Positions 8,476-15,646 of a stretch of DNA of 64,000 nt are shown piece by piece. Location of the stretch: assembly GCF_003011965.1 (NCBI RefSeq), contig NZ_PXWG01000001.1, positions 248,001 to 312,000 on the forward strand, written 5' to 3'. Each line of letters starts with the position of its first letter. The stretch's first letter is position 1. The stretch comes from Streptosporangium nondiastaticum. GTDB taxonomy: Bacteria > Actinomycetota > Actinomycetes > Streptomycetales > Streptomycetaceae. The notes below the pieces were generated by a model. The model ran no database searches and had not been told where the DNA came from. It worked only from the letters and a program-made list of their open reading frames with translations. The translations under genes and the position numbers were made by a program.

Positions 8476-8896
8476 CGCCGGTCGGACGTCCGTCAGGAAA
8501 CGCGCAGTCAACCCTCCCTAAATGCAACCGCATCGGACAAGATATGCGGAAGCATGTGAGATAGTGCGTACTCCACTTATTGCGGGTGAATAGCCTGAAC
8601 ATGCCGAATGATGCATTTTACGGGTGCAACGGGCTGTCGTCCGGAGCTCGTCCCGCCATGGCGCAGCCTCTTCTCATCCGGTGCGCAACGTCTGCCACGG
8701 TCATCCGGCTGCCTGCCACCTCGTGCGCTGCCGGGGCCCAGGTGTGAGCGTGGTGCAGTACAGCGCAAGGCCGGGAGCCGGAGGAGGTGATCATCGTGGC
8801 CGGAGCCCGTAACCGGACAGATCGCACGGTCATGCCTACGCGGTGACCGCTGAATTCCCCCGTACCCTCCCCCCACCATGGCCTCGGAGGCACCTC
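8476..8896. other. Intergenic region without a convincing gene
   Basis: Between the transposase remnant and the muramidase start. The part around 8515-8620 is noticeably richer in A+T than its surroundings and may be insertion-associated DNA. The part near 8850-8896 should contain the muramidase promoter. Short ORFs on both strands have no ribosome site or recognisable product. Confidence 0.5.
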
Positions 8897-9769
8897 ATGC
8901 CCGAGCACCACCCCGGCCCGGGCCGCCCGCATCCCCCCACAGCGGTGGCCATCCTCCTCCCCCTCCTGACCGTACTCACCCTGCTCGTCACTCTCCCCGG
9001 AACCGCCACCGCGGTCGATGGAACCACCAGCCGTCCGACCCACCCCGAGCAGGACTGGATGGGTTCGACCGTCCGCGCCCACGAGGGCGAACGCGGCCCG
9101 GCCACCAAGGGCCCCGCGCGGCGCGACCGCGCCCTGGGAGGCGCCTCGGTCGACGGAGTCGACGTCAGCAGCCACAACGGCAACGTCTCCTGGTCAAAGC
9201 TCTGGCACAAAGGCGTCAGATTCGCCTACGCCAAGGCGACCGAGGGCACCAGCTACACCAACCCCTACTTCGCCCAGCAGTACAACGGCCCGTACGACGC
9301 GGGCATGATCCGGGGCGCGTACCACTTCGCTCTGCCGGGCAACTCCAGCGGCGGCGCACAGGCCGACTACTTCGTTCACCACGGCGGCGGCTGGACGGAC
9401 GACGGCTGGACGCTGCCGGGCGTGCTCGACATGGAGTACAACCCCTACGGCAGTGCCTGCTACGGGCTGAGCAAGGGCCGGATGATCGACTGGATCGAGG
9501 ACTTCCTCGACGCCTACCGGGACCACACCGGGCGCGACGCGGCGATCTACACCTCGACCGCGTGGTGGAAGAAGTGCACCGGCAACCACGGAGGATTCGG
9601 CCGGTACAACCCGCTGTGGGTACCGCGCTACGGCTCCTCCTCCGGAGAGCTCCCGAACGGCTGGGACTTCTACACCTTCTGGCAGCACACCAGCACCGGC
9701 CCCACCGTCGGCGACCACGACCGGTTCAACGGCTCCTACAACAGGCTCGAGGCGCTCGCCTACGGCTGA
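8897..9769 (+). CDS. Secreted GH25 muramidase (lysozyme)
   Basis: 290 aa. The ATG at 8897 follows GGAGG by six bases. Residues 1-40 form a signal peptide (HPPTAVAILLPLLTVLTLLVTLPGTATA). After a linker, the GH25 domain (about 95-290) shows the family signatures: GVDVSSHNGNVSW with the first catalytic Asp, FAYAKATEGTSYTNPYF, GAYHFALPG, and VLDMEYNPYG carrying the catalytic Asp/Glu pair. It cleaves the beta-1,4 bond of peptidoglycan outside the cell. There is no separate wall-binding domain. It is convergent with the helicase gene, only 21 bp apart. Confidence 0.95.
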   Translation: MPEHHPGPGRPHPPTAVAILLPLLTVLTLLVTLPGTATAVDGTTSRPTHPEQDWMGSTVRAHEGERGPATKGPARRDRALGGASVDGVDVSSHNGNVSWSKLWHKGVRFAYAKATEGTSYTNPYFAQQYNGPYDAGMIRGAYHFALPGNSSGGAQADYFVHHGGGWTDDGWTLPGVLDMEYNPYGSACYGLSKGRMIDWIEDFLDAYRDHTGRDAAIYTSTAWWKKCTGNHGGFGRYNPLWVPRYGSSSGELPNGWDFYTFWQHTSTGPTVGDHDRFNGSYNRLEALAYG

Positions 9770-9790
9770 CGGGCCGGCCTCGGATCCGGC

Positions 9791-11206
9791 TCAGGCGCCG
9801 CGGCGTACCCGGGCCGCCTTGCGGGCTTCGGCGAGTTGGCGGGCCTCGGCGGCCTTGCGGGATTTGCCGCCGGTGCGGCGGGAGGCGTCCTTGCTGGTGC
9901 CCAGGCCGCGGAAGGGCGTGTTGGTGTTCTTGGCCCGGGACGCGGCGGGCCCGCCGTCGAGCGGGGTGCCGGAGGGGGCCTTGGCCCCGGTGATCCGGCT
10001 CAGCTCCGCCTCGCCCGAGCGCACCTTGGTGACCGTCGGCTCGACGCCGGCCTCGGCCATCACCCGGCTCGCCTCACGGCGCTGGCCCGGCAGCACCAGA
10101 GTGACGACGCGGCCGGACTCACCGGCCCGCGCCGTGCGGCCCGCGCGGTGCAGGTAGTCCTTGGCGTCGGTGGCCGGGTCGACGTTGACCACGAGGTCGA
10201 GATCGTCGACGTGCAGGCCACGGGCCGCGACATTGGTCGCCACCAGAACGGTGATCTGGCCGTTCTTGAACTGCGCCAGGGTCCGTGTGCGCTGCGGCTG
10301 GGATTTGCCGCTGTGCAGGGCCGCGGCGTGCACTCCGCCGGCCCGCAGATGCCGGGTGAGCTGGTCGACCGCGTGCTTGGTGTCCAGGAACAGCAGCACG
10401 CGGCCGTCGCGGGCGGCGATCTCCGTGGTGACGGCGTACCGGTCGGGACCATGGACGACCAGCACGTGGTGATCCATCGTCGCGACCGCGCCCGCGGACG
10501 GGTCGACCGAGTGGACGACGGGGTCGCGGAGGTAGCGGTGGACCAGCTGGTCGACGTCACGGTCCAGGGTGGCCGAGAACAACATCCGCTGGCCGTCGGG
10601 GCGGACCTGGTCCAGCACCTCGGTGACCTGCGGCAGGAAACCCATGTCGCACATCTGGTCGGCCTCGTCGAGGACGGTGATCCGTACCCGCCCCAGGCGG
10701 CACGCCTTGCGCTCGATGAGGTCGTGCAGGCGGCCGGGGGTGGCGACGACGACCTCGGCACCGTCACGCAGCGCAGCGGCCTGCCGGCCGATCGACATGC
10801 CGCCGACGACCGCGGCCATCCGCAGCCGAAGCGCATCGGCGTACGGCGCGAGCGCCTCGGTGACCTGCTGGGCCAGCTCCCGGGTGGGCACCAGGATCAG
10901 AGCGAGGGGCTGCTTCGACTCCGCGCGGCGCCCGGCCGTCCGGGTGAGCAGCGGCAGGCCGAAGGCGAGCGTCTTTCCCGATCCGGTGCGCCCGCGCCCC
11001 AGGACGTCCCGTCCCGCGAGAGAGCTGGGCAGCGTGGCCGCCTGGATCGGGAAGGGCTCGCGCAGACCGCGCTCGGTGAGCGTGCGCAGCACCGCGGCCG
11101 GCAGTTCCAGGTCGGCGAAGGAAGCGACCGGGGCCGCCGTCGAGGCGGGGGGTACCGGCCGGGTGGGGGCGTCGTGCGAGGTGCCGAGGTGATCCGCGTC
11201 GTTCAT
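9791..11206 (-). CDS. DEAD-box ATP-dependent RNA helicase
   Basis: 471 aa. All core motifs are present: Q motif (FADLELPAAVLRTLTERGLREPFPIQ), motif I (GRGRTGSGKT), Ia (PTRELAQQ), Ib (TPGRL), II (VLDEADQ), III (SATL) and VI (HRAGRTARAGE). The C-terminal tail (about 400-471) is rich in Arg, Lys and Ala and probably binds RNA. It resembles the RhlE-type helicases that streptomycetes carry in several copies. The ATG at 11206 has GGAAGG about six bases upstream. The leader up to 11440 is long, which often goes with cold-shock or post-transcriptional control. Confidence 0.95.
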   Translation of the reverse strand: MNDADHLGTSHDAPTRPVPPASTAAPVASFADLELPAAVLRTLTERGLREPFPIQAATLPSSLAGRDVLGRGRTGSGKTLAFGLPLLTRTAGRRAESKQPLALILVPTRELAQQVTEALAPYADALRLRMAAVVGGMSIGRQAAALRDGAEVVVATPGRLHDLIERKACRLGRVRITVLDEADQMCDMGFLPQVTEVLDQVRPDGQRMLFSATLDRDVDQLVHRYLRDPVVHSVDPSAGAVATMDHHVLVVHGPDRYAVTTEIAARDGRVLLFLDTKHAVDQLTRHLRAGGVHAAALHSGKSQPQRTRTLAQFKNGQITVLVATNVAARGLHVDDLDLVVNVDPATDAKDYLHRAGRTARAGESGRVVTLVLPGQRREASRVMAEAGVEPTVTKVRSGEAELSRITGAKAPSGTPLDGGPAASRAKNTNTPFRGLGTSKDASRRTGGKSRKAAEARQLAEARKAARVRRGA

Positions 11207-11448
11207 GAAGAGCCTTCCGCATAGGGAACGTACCGAGGAAGGCCCGGCAGGAAATGAGCGGCCGGCCGAACAGGGGGATGCCGGACGGACAGAATCACCG
11301 AACGTCACGGCTGTCCAAAGATCCAACGTTAACACAAAGTGATAGTTCGGGCCGGTGCTGTGGTGCGGTATCCGCCCGCCCCGGGGCCCAGGGCGTGCGC
11401 GCGCCTTCTTCCCGCGCCGCACCACCCGTGTGATCGTCATGGTCAGTG

Positions 11449-11487
11449 CCCGAAGTGATACCCCGAAGTGACACCGCGAAGTGACGA
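11449..11487. repeat. Three 13-bp tandem repeats upstream of a DMT-type transporter
   Basis: Three head-to-tail units, CCCGAAGTGATAC, CCCGAAGTGACAC and CGCGAAGTGACGA, fill 39 bp. They end four bases before the AGGGAG ribosome site (11491-11496) of the transporter gene. The core CGAAGTGA recurs exactly every 13 bp, slightly over one helical turn. This could be a multi-site operator or a 5' leader element. Confidence 0.7.
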
Positions 11488-11502
11488 CGCAGGGAGCCGC
11501 CC

Positions 11503-12366
11503 GTGTCAGCCGCGCTCTCTGTGCTCTTCGCCCTGCTGGCGGCCGTCGGCAACGCCTCGGGGACGGTGCTGCAGCGAATCGCCGCGGTGACGGTGCCGCA
11601 CGGGGACGCCTTCAGCGTCCGCCTGGTCGGGCACCTCCTGCGACGCCCCGCCTGGCTCGCCGGCATCGCCGTGATCGTCGGCGCCGCGGCCTGCCAGGCA
11701 CTGGCCCTGAATCTCGGCTCCCTGTCCCTCGTACAGCCCCTCCTGGTGATCGAGCTCCCGCTCACTCTCCTCATCGCTGCCGCCCATTCCCGCCGGCCGC
11801 TCCCGGCCGCGGGCTGGGCGGCCTCGGCCATGGTCGCCGGAGGGCTCGGCCTCGCTCTCGCAGCGGCGAAGCCTTCCGGCGGACACAGCCAGGTCCCCGG
11901 CGGCCTGTGGGCCCTGACCCTGGTGTGCACGACAGGGGCCATGGCCCTGTGCGTCCTGGCCGCGCTGCCCAGACCTCGCGGACGGCTCCGTGCCGCTCTG
12001 TTCGGCTCGGCCTCGGCCATCGGCTACGCCCTCACCGCCGTCCTCATGACTGCCGCCACCGACATCTTCGCCAGGGACGGCGGCACGGCCTTCCTCACGG
12101 CCTGGCAGTTCTACGGCTTCGTCGCCGGCGGCGCCTGCGCGCTCTTCCTCCTGGCCAATGCCATGGAGTCCGGCCCGTTGATCGCCTCCCAGCCCGCCCT
12201 CACGCTGGGCGAGGCCCTGATCAGCCTCGCCCTCGGCATGCTCGTCTACGGAGAACGGGCCCGCACTGGCTGGTGGCTGATCCCGGAGGCCGTCGGGGCG
12301 GTGCTGGTGACGTGGGGCGTCCTCATCCTGCCCCGGGTCGATACGGAGACCCCGCGCAAGCTCTGA
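11503..12366 (+). CDS. DMT/EamA-type membrane transporter
   Basis: 287 aa with about nine to ten hydrophobic helices and two internally similar halves. Characteristic stretches are VGNASGTVLQRIAAVTVP near the start, LGSLSLVQPLLVIELPLTLLI (about 70-90), and in the second half ASQPALTLGEALISLALGMLVYGE, typical of the conserved Pro/Gly-Glu region of DMT carriers. The GTG at 11503 has AGGGAG seven bases upstream. The substrate is unknown; many streptomycetes have similar EamA proteins annotated only as DMT family. The 13-bp tandem repeats lie just upstream. Confidence 0.85.
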   Translation: MSAALSVLFALLAAVGNASGTVLQRIAAVTVPHGDAFSVRLVGHLLRRPAWLAGIAVIVGAAACQALALNLGSLSLVQPLLVIELPLTLLIAAAHSRRPLPAAGWAASAMVAGGLGLALAAAKPSGGHSQVPGGLWALTLVCTTGAMALCVLAALPRPRGRLRAALFGSASAIGYALTAVLMTAATDIFARDGGTAFLTAWQFYGFVAGGACALFLLANAMESGPLIASQPALTLGEALISLALGMLVYGERARTGWWLIPEAVGAVLVTWGVLILPRVDTETPRKL

Positions 12367-12406
12367 CCCGGCTGTGCCGGCCCGCTGCCGGGGGCTCCGG
12401 GCGGTC

Positions 12407-12562
12407 CTAAAAGATCTTTTCGGCCCACCATTCGAGGCCCGCGATCGCCGCGGCCCCGCAGGCGTACGCAGCACCGCGTACGGCGTTGAACGCGGCGGTT
12501 CGGGCCAAACGTCGCAGGGTGGTCTGTGTCGATCCCTTGTAGATGGCGGATCCCTTGTGCAT
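12407..12562 (-). CDS. 51-aa basic small protein
   Basis: An ORF of 52 codons with a strong GAGGAG ribosome site six bases before the ATG at 12562. The peptide is basic at the N-terminus (HKGSAIYKGSTQTTLRRLAR), has an Ala-rich middle long enough to be an amphipathic or membrane helix, and ends in GLEWWAEKIF. No family is recognised. The stop is embedded in a 12-bp palindrome (AAAAGATCTTTT, 12409-12420) near the 3' end of the convergent transporter gene. The ribosome site and base composition make it a believable gene; the role (regulator, toxin-like peptide, or precursor peptide) is open. Confidence 0.6.
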   Translation of the reverse strand: MHKGSAIYKGSTQTTLRRLARTAAFNAVRGAAYACGAAAIAGLEWWAEKIF

Positions 12563-12750
12563 GGCGGCTCCTCACGATGTGACGGCTGTGCAGAGTGCTC
12601 GTGACCACCTTCGCCGCGGCCGTACCCGGCGCAGAGGGAGTGGGCCGGACCCGCCCGCGACAGACAAGAAGTCGCCATGGCGTGGGGAAAGTTGAGGACG
12701 CGTGGGAATATCGTCGAACGCTGTTGAACGGACGCGAATGGAGATGCGTG

Positions 12751-13392
12751 GTGGGGCGGGCCGGACGTCTGAGCAAGCCGGATATTCCGTACAGGATGCA
12801 CCGGGCGTTGAACGACGCCCTGCACGAGCTCCATCTGGTGGCCAAGAGCCCCTCACTGACGACGATGGTGAAGGGGCTGAAGGACGTGCCGGGAGCCTCC
12901 CGGACCACGATCTACAACGCGTTCTCCAGTCAGCGGCTGCCGATGTCCGGCGTGGTGGACGCGCTGGTCGTCTACCTGGCCGAGCGAGTGCGGAACGTCT
13001 CCCCGGCTCAAGTCGACGCCGTGTCCCGCCACTTCGACAATCTCTGGTGCCTGGCCGAAGCCGAAGCCCGCTCCCACGCCACCACGACACACGCTCCACC
13101 ACGCTCCGGACCCGAGGAACCGGCGGAGGCGGTGGTCTTGAACGTCCCGGAGCTCGATGCGCCGCGGCAACGCCTCGCGCTGGAGCCGGTGAGGCTGCGA
13201 TCACGTCTCGACTCCCTACGGGAGGCGTTCGGTGACGCGGAAGTCGACGAGGCCGTGATCGCCGGCGTGGCCGAGGCGATCTCGGCCCTTCCGGGTCCGT
13301 ACGGCGGCGACCGTACCGGGACCATGCCGGTACGACGGACACGCGGAGCGGCCGGCTTCCACGGCGACAGCGAGGCTGCCGCCGAGTCATAG
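12751..13392 (+). CDS. Putative helix-turn-helix DNA-binding protein
   Basis: About 213 aa from the GTG at 12751, with GGAG seven bases upstream; the GTG at 12748 is equally possible. The N-terminal half (RALNDALHELHLVAKSPSLTTMVKGL followed by GASRTTIYNAFSSQRLP and VVDALVVYLAERV) has the look of an XRE-like helix-turn-helix that reads a DNA site with TTIYNAFSSQ as recognition helix. Streptomycete proteins of this type often carry a variable C-terminal half, here a low-complexity tail ending in AAAES. It lies between the 51-aa gene and the P450 gene and might regulate either. Confidence 0.65.
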   Translation: MGRAGRLSKPDIPYRMHRALNDALHELHLVAKSPSLTTMVKGLKDVPGASRTTIYNAFSSQRLPMSGVVDALVVYLAERVRNVSPAQVDAVSRHFDNLWCLAEAEARSHATTTHAPPRSGPEEPAEAVVLNVPELDAPRQRLALEPVRLRSRLDSLREAFGDAEVDEAVIAGVAEAISALPGPYGGDRTGTMPVRRTRGAAGFHGDSEAAAES

Positions 13393-13672
13393 AGGACATA
13401 CCCGGCCCCACTCCTCGACTCCCGGACCTCACCGCCCTCAGCACCGGGCAACTGAGCTTCCTGCCACAGGCGCCCCGGCGGAGCGCGCGGCCGAACTGGC
13501 CTGCCCCACGGGCAACATGGGGAGCGTCAGCACTAAAAAGGTCGGCCAATGGGGTGATGTTCCGGCGAAACGCTATGTATGTCACTGAAAAAGGCGGAGA
13601 TTTCCGCTAACGGGCCTGAACAGCCCGTTGGTGAGCCGGACAGCGCCTGGCGAGTGGCCGGGGAGGTGCTCG

Positions 13673-14845
13673 ATGAGCATGGTGGAAATGCTCAGATTTC
13701 GGCGGGATCCGCTGGGGTTCGTCGAGAACTACTCCCACCGCAGCCCGTCAGGCGTGTTCCGGCTTCCGTGGGGCGCCTGGTGCGTGGGCGATTCGGACCT
13801 GGCGCTCGTGGTGCTGCGCGACCCGGCCTTCAACACAGGGACGGCCCCCTTCTTCGGAGACCTGCTGCCCTCGCGCCCTGCCCAGAACGACTTCGGCCAC
13901 GCTGTACGCAACCTGGTGCGCGCGCGTTTGCCCGAATACCGGGTCAACATGGCCAAGGCGGCGGCCGAATTGCCCGAGGCCAGCCAGTGGCCGGCAACCG
14001 GAGCCATGCTGGTGTACCGGTGCACGGCGGACCTGCTGCTGCAACCGGACGCCTCGCCGACGTTGCGTCGGTCGATGGAGCAGGCGGTACGCGTCGGTTC
14101 GCTGGTCCGTGCGCCCCATATGTGGCAGCGCGCACTGGTGGAAATGCGCCGCCCGAAACTGAAGCCGATGGTGGTCGAGCTCGTGACGGCCCGACGAAGA
14201 GAAGGCATCCCCGCCGACGAGCCACGAGACCTGCTGGACACCCTGATCGCCGTGTGCCCCGACGAGGTCACCAGCCGTGAGCTGGCCGACCTGTACTTGT
14301 TGATGTTCCTGTCGATCGTGGGGACCGTCGGCCACTCGGTGGCCTGGTCGCTGCTTCTCGCCTGCCTCCACGGCAGGCCGCGTTCCTCCTGGCCGTGGCC
14401 CGCCGACTGGATCGCCCGTGAGGCCGCACGGCACCGGCCGGTGGTCTGGATGGTCGGCCGGTCCGTACCGCGCCCCACCGAGTTCGGCGGGGTTCCCTTC
14501 CAGCCCGGCGCGGTCCTGTCCGTCAGCCCCTACCTCCTGCACCACGACGAGAACCGCTGGACCCGGCCCGGCGTGTTCCGGCCCGAACGCTGGGCCGAAC
14601 CAGGTGAGCACGGCCCCTACGTTCCCTTCAGCTCCGGCCCGTTCATCTGCGCCGGAGCGGCGGTCGCGCAAACCATGATCTCCGACGCCCTGACCGCCCT
14701 CGCCGACGGCGCACACCTGACCGTCACGGGCGGCGACCTGCGTCCGTTCGTGACCAACGCCGCCATCTGCCGCCCCTTTGTCCTCCACCGCACCACCAAG
14801 CCCCGTGGAGGACCCTCACGCCGGGAAGGAGGTGAACAACCGTGA
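13673..14845 (+). CDS. Cytochrome P450 coupled to a short aromatic-rich peptide gene
   Basis: 390 aa from the ATG at 13673, with GGGAGG six bases upstream; earlier TTG/GTG codons lack such a site. The haem-ligand loop reads FSSGPFICAGA with Cys326 and the K-helix ExxR motif is EAAR (250-253), so it is a true P450. The I-helix (about 205-230) reads MFLSIVGTVGHSVAW, without the usual acid-alcohol pair (A/G-G-x-D/E-T) that activates O2. The stop codon overlaps the start of the next gene by GTGA, which fuses their translation. The layout fits P450s that cross-link Trp/Tyr side chains of a ribosomal peptide, as in biarylitide and tryptorubin pathways, but a free small substrate remains possible. 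Confidence 0.92.
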   Translation: MSMVEMLRFRRDPLGFVENYSHRSPSGVFRLPWGAWCVGDSDLALVVLRDPAFNTGTAPFFGDLLPSRPAQNDFGHAVRNLVRARLPEYRVNMAKAAAELPEASQWPATGAMLVYRCTADLLLQPDASPTLRRSMEQAVRVGSLVRAPHMWQRALVEMRRPKLKPMVVELVTARRREGIPADEPRDLLDTLIAVCPDEVTSRELADLYLLMFLSIVGTVGHSVAWSLLLACLHGRPRSSWPWPADWIAREAARHRPVVWMVGRSVPRPTEFGGVPFQPGAVLSVSPYLLHHDENRWTRPGVFRPERWAEPGEHGPYVPFSSGPFICAGAAVAQTMISDALTALADGAHLTVTGGDLRPFVTNAAICRPFVLHRTTKPRGGPSRREGGEQP

Positions 14846-14928
14846 TTGCTGCAATCCGTCGGGTCGTCAAGAACACTCCGGCCTATGACTGGTTCGGTAC
14901 CGGTCTCAACTGGTACTACGGTGGTTGA
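14842..14928 (+). CDS. 28-aa candidate precursor peptide for the P450
   Basis: An ORF of 28 codons plus stop that is too short for normal gene finding. It starts with GTG inside the P450 stop codon (GTGA overlap), and GGAAGGAGGTGAA directly upstream is an unusually strong Shine-Dalgarno sequence. The N-terminal half has a short basic segment (IRRVVK); the C-terminal half is AYDWFGTGLNWYYGG, with two Trp, three Tyr and one Phe in 15 residues and a half-repeated W-F-G / W-Y-Y-G pattern. Codon use is less GC-biased than in the P450 gene. This fits a leader-core RiPP precursor whose Trp/Tyr residues the P450 would cross-link or oxidise. No protease or exporter gene is adjacent. Confidence 0.8.
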   Translation: MIAAIRRVVKNTPAYDWFGTGLNWYYGG

Positions 14929-14934
14929 TCCAGT

Positions 14935-14978
14935 GCCACCCGGGTGGCCTGTACGTCGAGTGATCGGACGTGCAGGCC
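14935..14978. terminator. Two overlapping hairpins after the P450-peptide unit
   Basis: The perfect palindrome GCCACCCGGGTGGC (14935-14948) begins six bases after the peptide stop. A second stem with 12-bp arms (GGCCTGTACGTC with GACGTGCAGGCC, one mismatch) spans 14946-14978. There is no U-run, as is usual in streptomycete terminators. Placed between convergent genes, they probably end both transcripts. Confidence 0.6.
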
Positions 14979-15022
14979 ACTTGCCGTCTCGTGCCCTCGC
15001 GCGGTGGCGCCGGCATGCCGTC

Positions 15023-15646
15023 TCAGCGCAGGAAGGCCACCGTCCCCCTGCCGTGGAGCGTGCGCAGCCCGCCCAGTACGCAGCCGCTGACATCGCTGGT
15101 GGGGGTTGCGCTCCCGGAGACGCGCGCGCCCGCCAGCGTGCCCCGGGCGACGGTTCCCCCCAGCAGGGCGTCGCCGGGGTTGTAACTGGTGATGTGGTGG
15201 AGGGACGGCTGCAGGGTCGAGGAGCCGACGGTGCGCCCGCCGGCGTCGTACCAGGTGACCCGGCCCCGGCCGGCGACGGCCTGTGCCCCGGTGCAGACGG
15301 CCTGGGCGCTGCCGCGGAACGTGAAGAGGCCCGAGCGCACGCGCGCCACGGAGCTGTCGTGTGCCGCACAGTCGGTGAACGCCATCGCGCCGCTCACGGT
15401 GACCGTGCGCGGAATCTGGCTCAGCGGAGGGGCGAAGGTTACCGGGTGATCCGGAAGGGTGCTGACGGCGCACGTCAAGGCGGCCGCCTGGCGGTGCTGT
15501 TCGGGCAGGCGTGCCCCGGGGACGGCCCCGTCCGCCGACTGTGTGGTCAGCAGCAGATGGACCGTGGCTACGGCCGCGGCTGTGGCGACCGCCGCCGGTG
15601 TACGTCGAGGCCTCCGCGTGAGACCGGCCGGAATGCGAAAGGTCAT
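15023..15646 (-). CDS. Secreted protein coupled to the MMPL exporter
   Basis: 207 aa. The ATG at 15646 lies in an ATGA overlap with the stop of the MMPL gene, so the two are co-translated. It opens with a basic stretch and a hydrophobic segment (AAVATAAAVATVHLLLTTQSADGA), typical of a signal peptide. The mature part is Thr/Ser/Gly-rich with beta-like alternation and four Cys, two of them in FTDCAAHDSS and AQAVCTG. The family is not recognised. Tight coupling suggests it is an extracytoplasmic partner of the exporter, perhaps handling the exported lipid. Confidence 0.75.
   Translation of the reverse strand: MTFRIPAGLTRRPRRTPAAVATAAAVATVHLLLTTQSADGAVPGARLPEQHRQAAALTCAVSTLPDHPVTFAPPLSQIPRTVTVSGAMAFTDCAAHDSSVARVRSGLFTFRGSAQAVCTGAQAVAGRGRVTWYDAGGRTVGSSTLQPSLHHITSYNPGDALLGGTVARGTLAGARVSGSATPTSDVSGCVLGGLRTLHGRGTVAFLR

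Noticed and set aside
12409..12420. AAAAGATCTTTT palindrome as an operator
   Set aside because: It lies over the stop of the 51-aa gene and at the end of the convergent transporter gene, so it more likely helps to end transcripts; too short to claim a binding site.
13517..13588. 23-codon ORF upstream of the P450 as a possible precursor peptide
   Set aside because: No Shine-Dalgarno sequence and no aromatic-rich core; the peptide after the P450 is far better supported.
13628..13673. Longer N-terminus for the P450 from TTG/GTG codons
   Set aside because: ATG 13673 has the only good ribosome site and the family alignment begins there.
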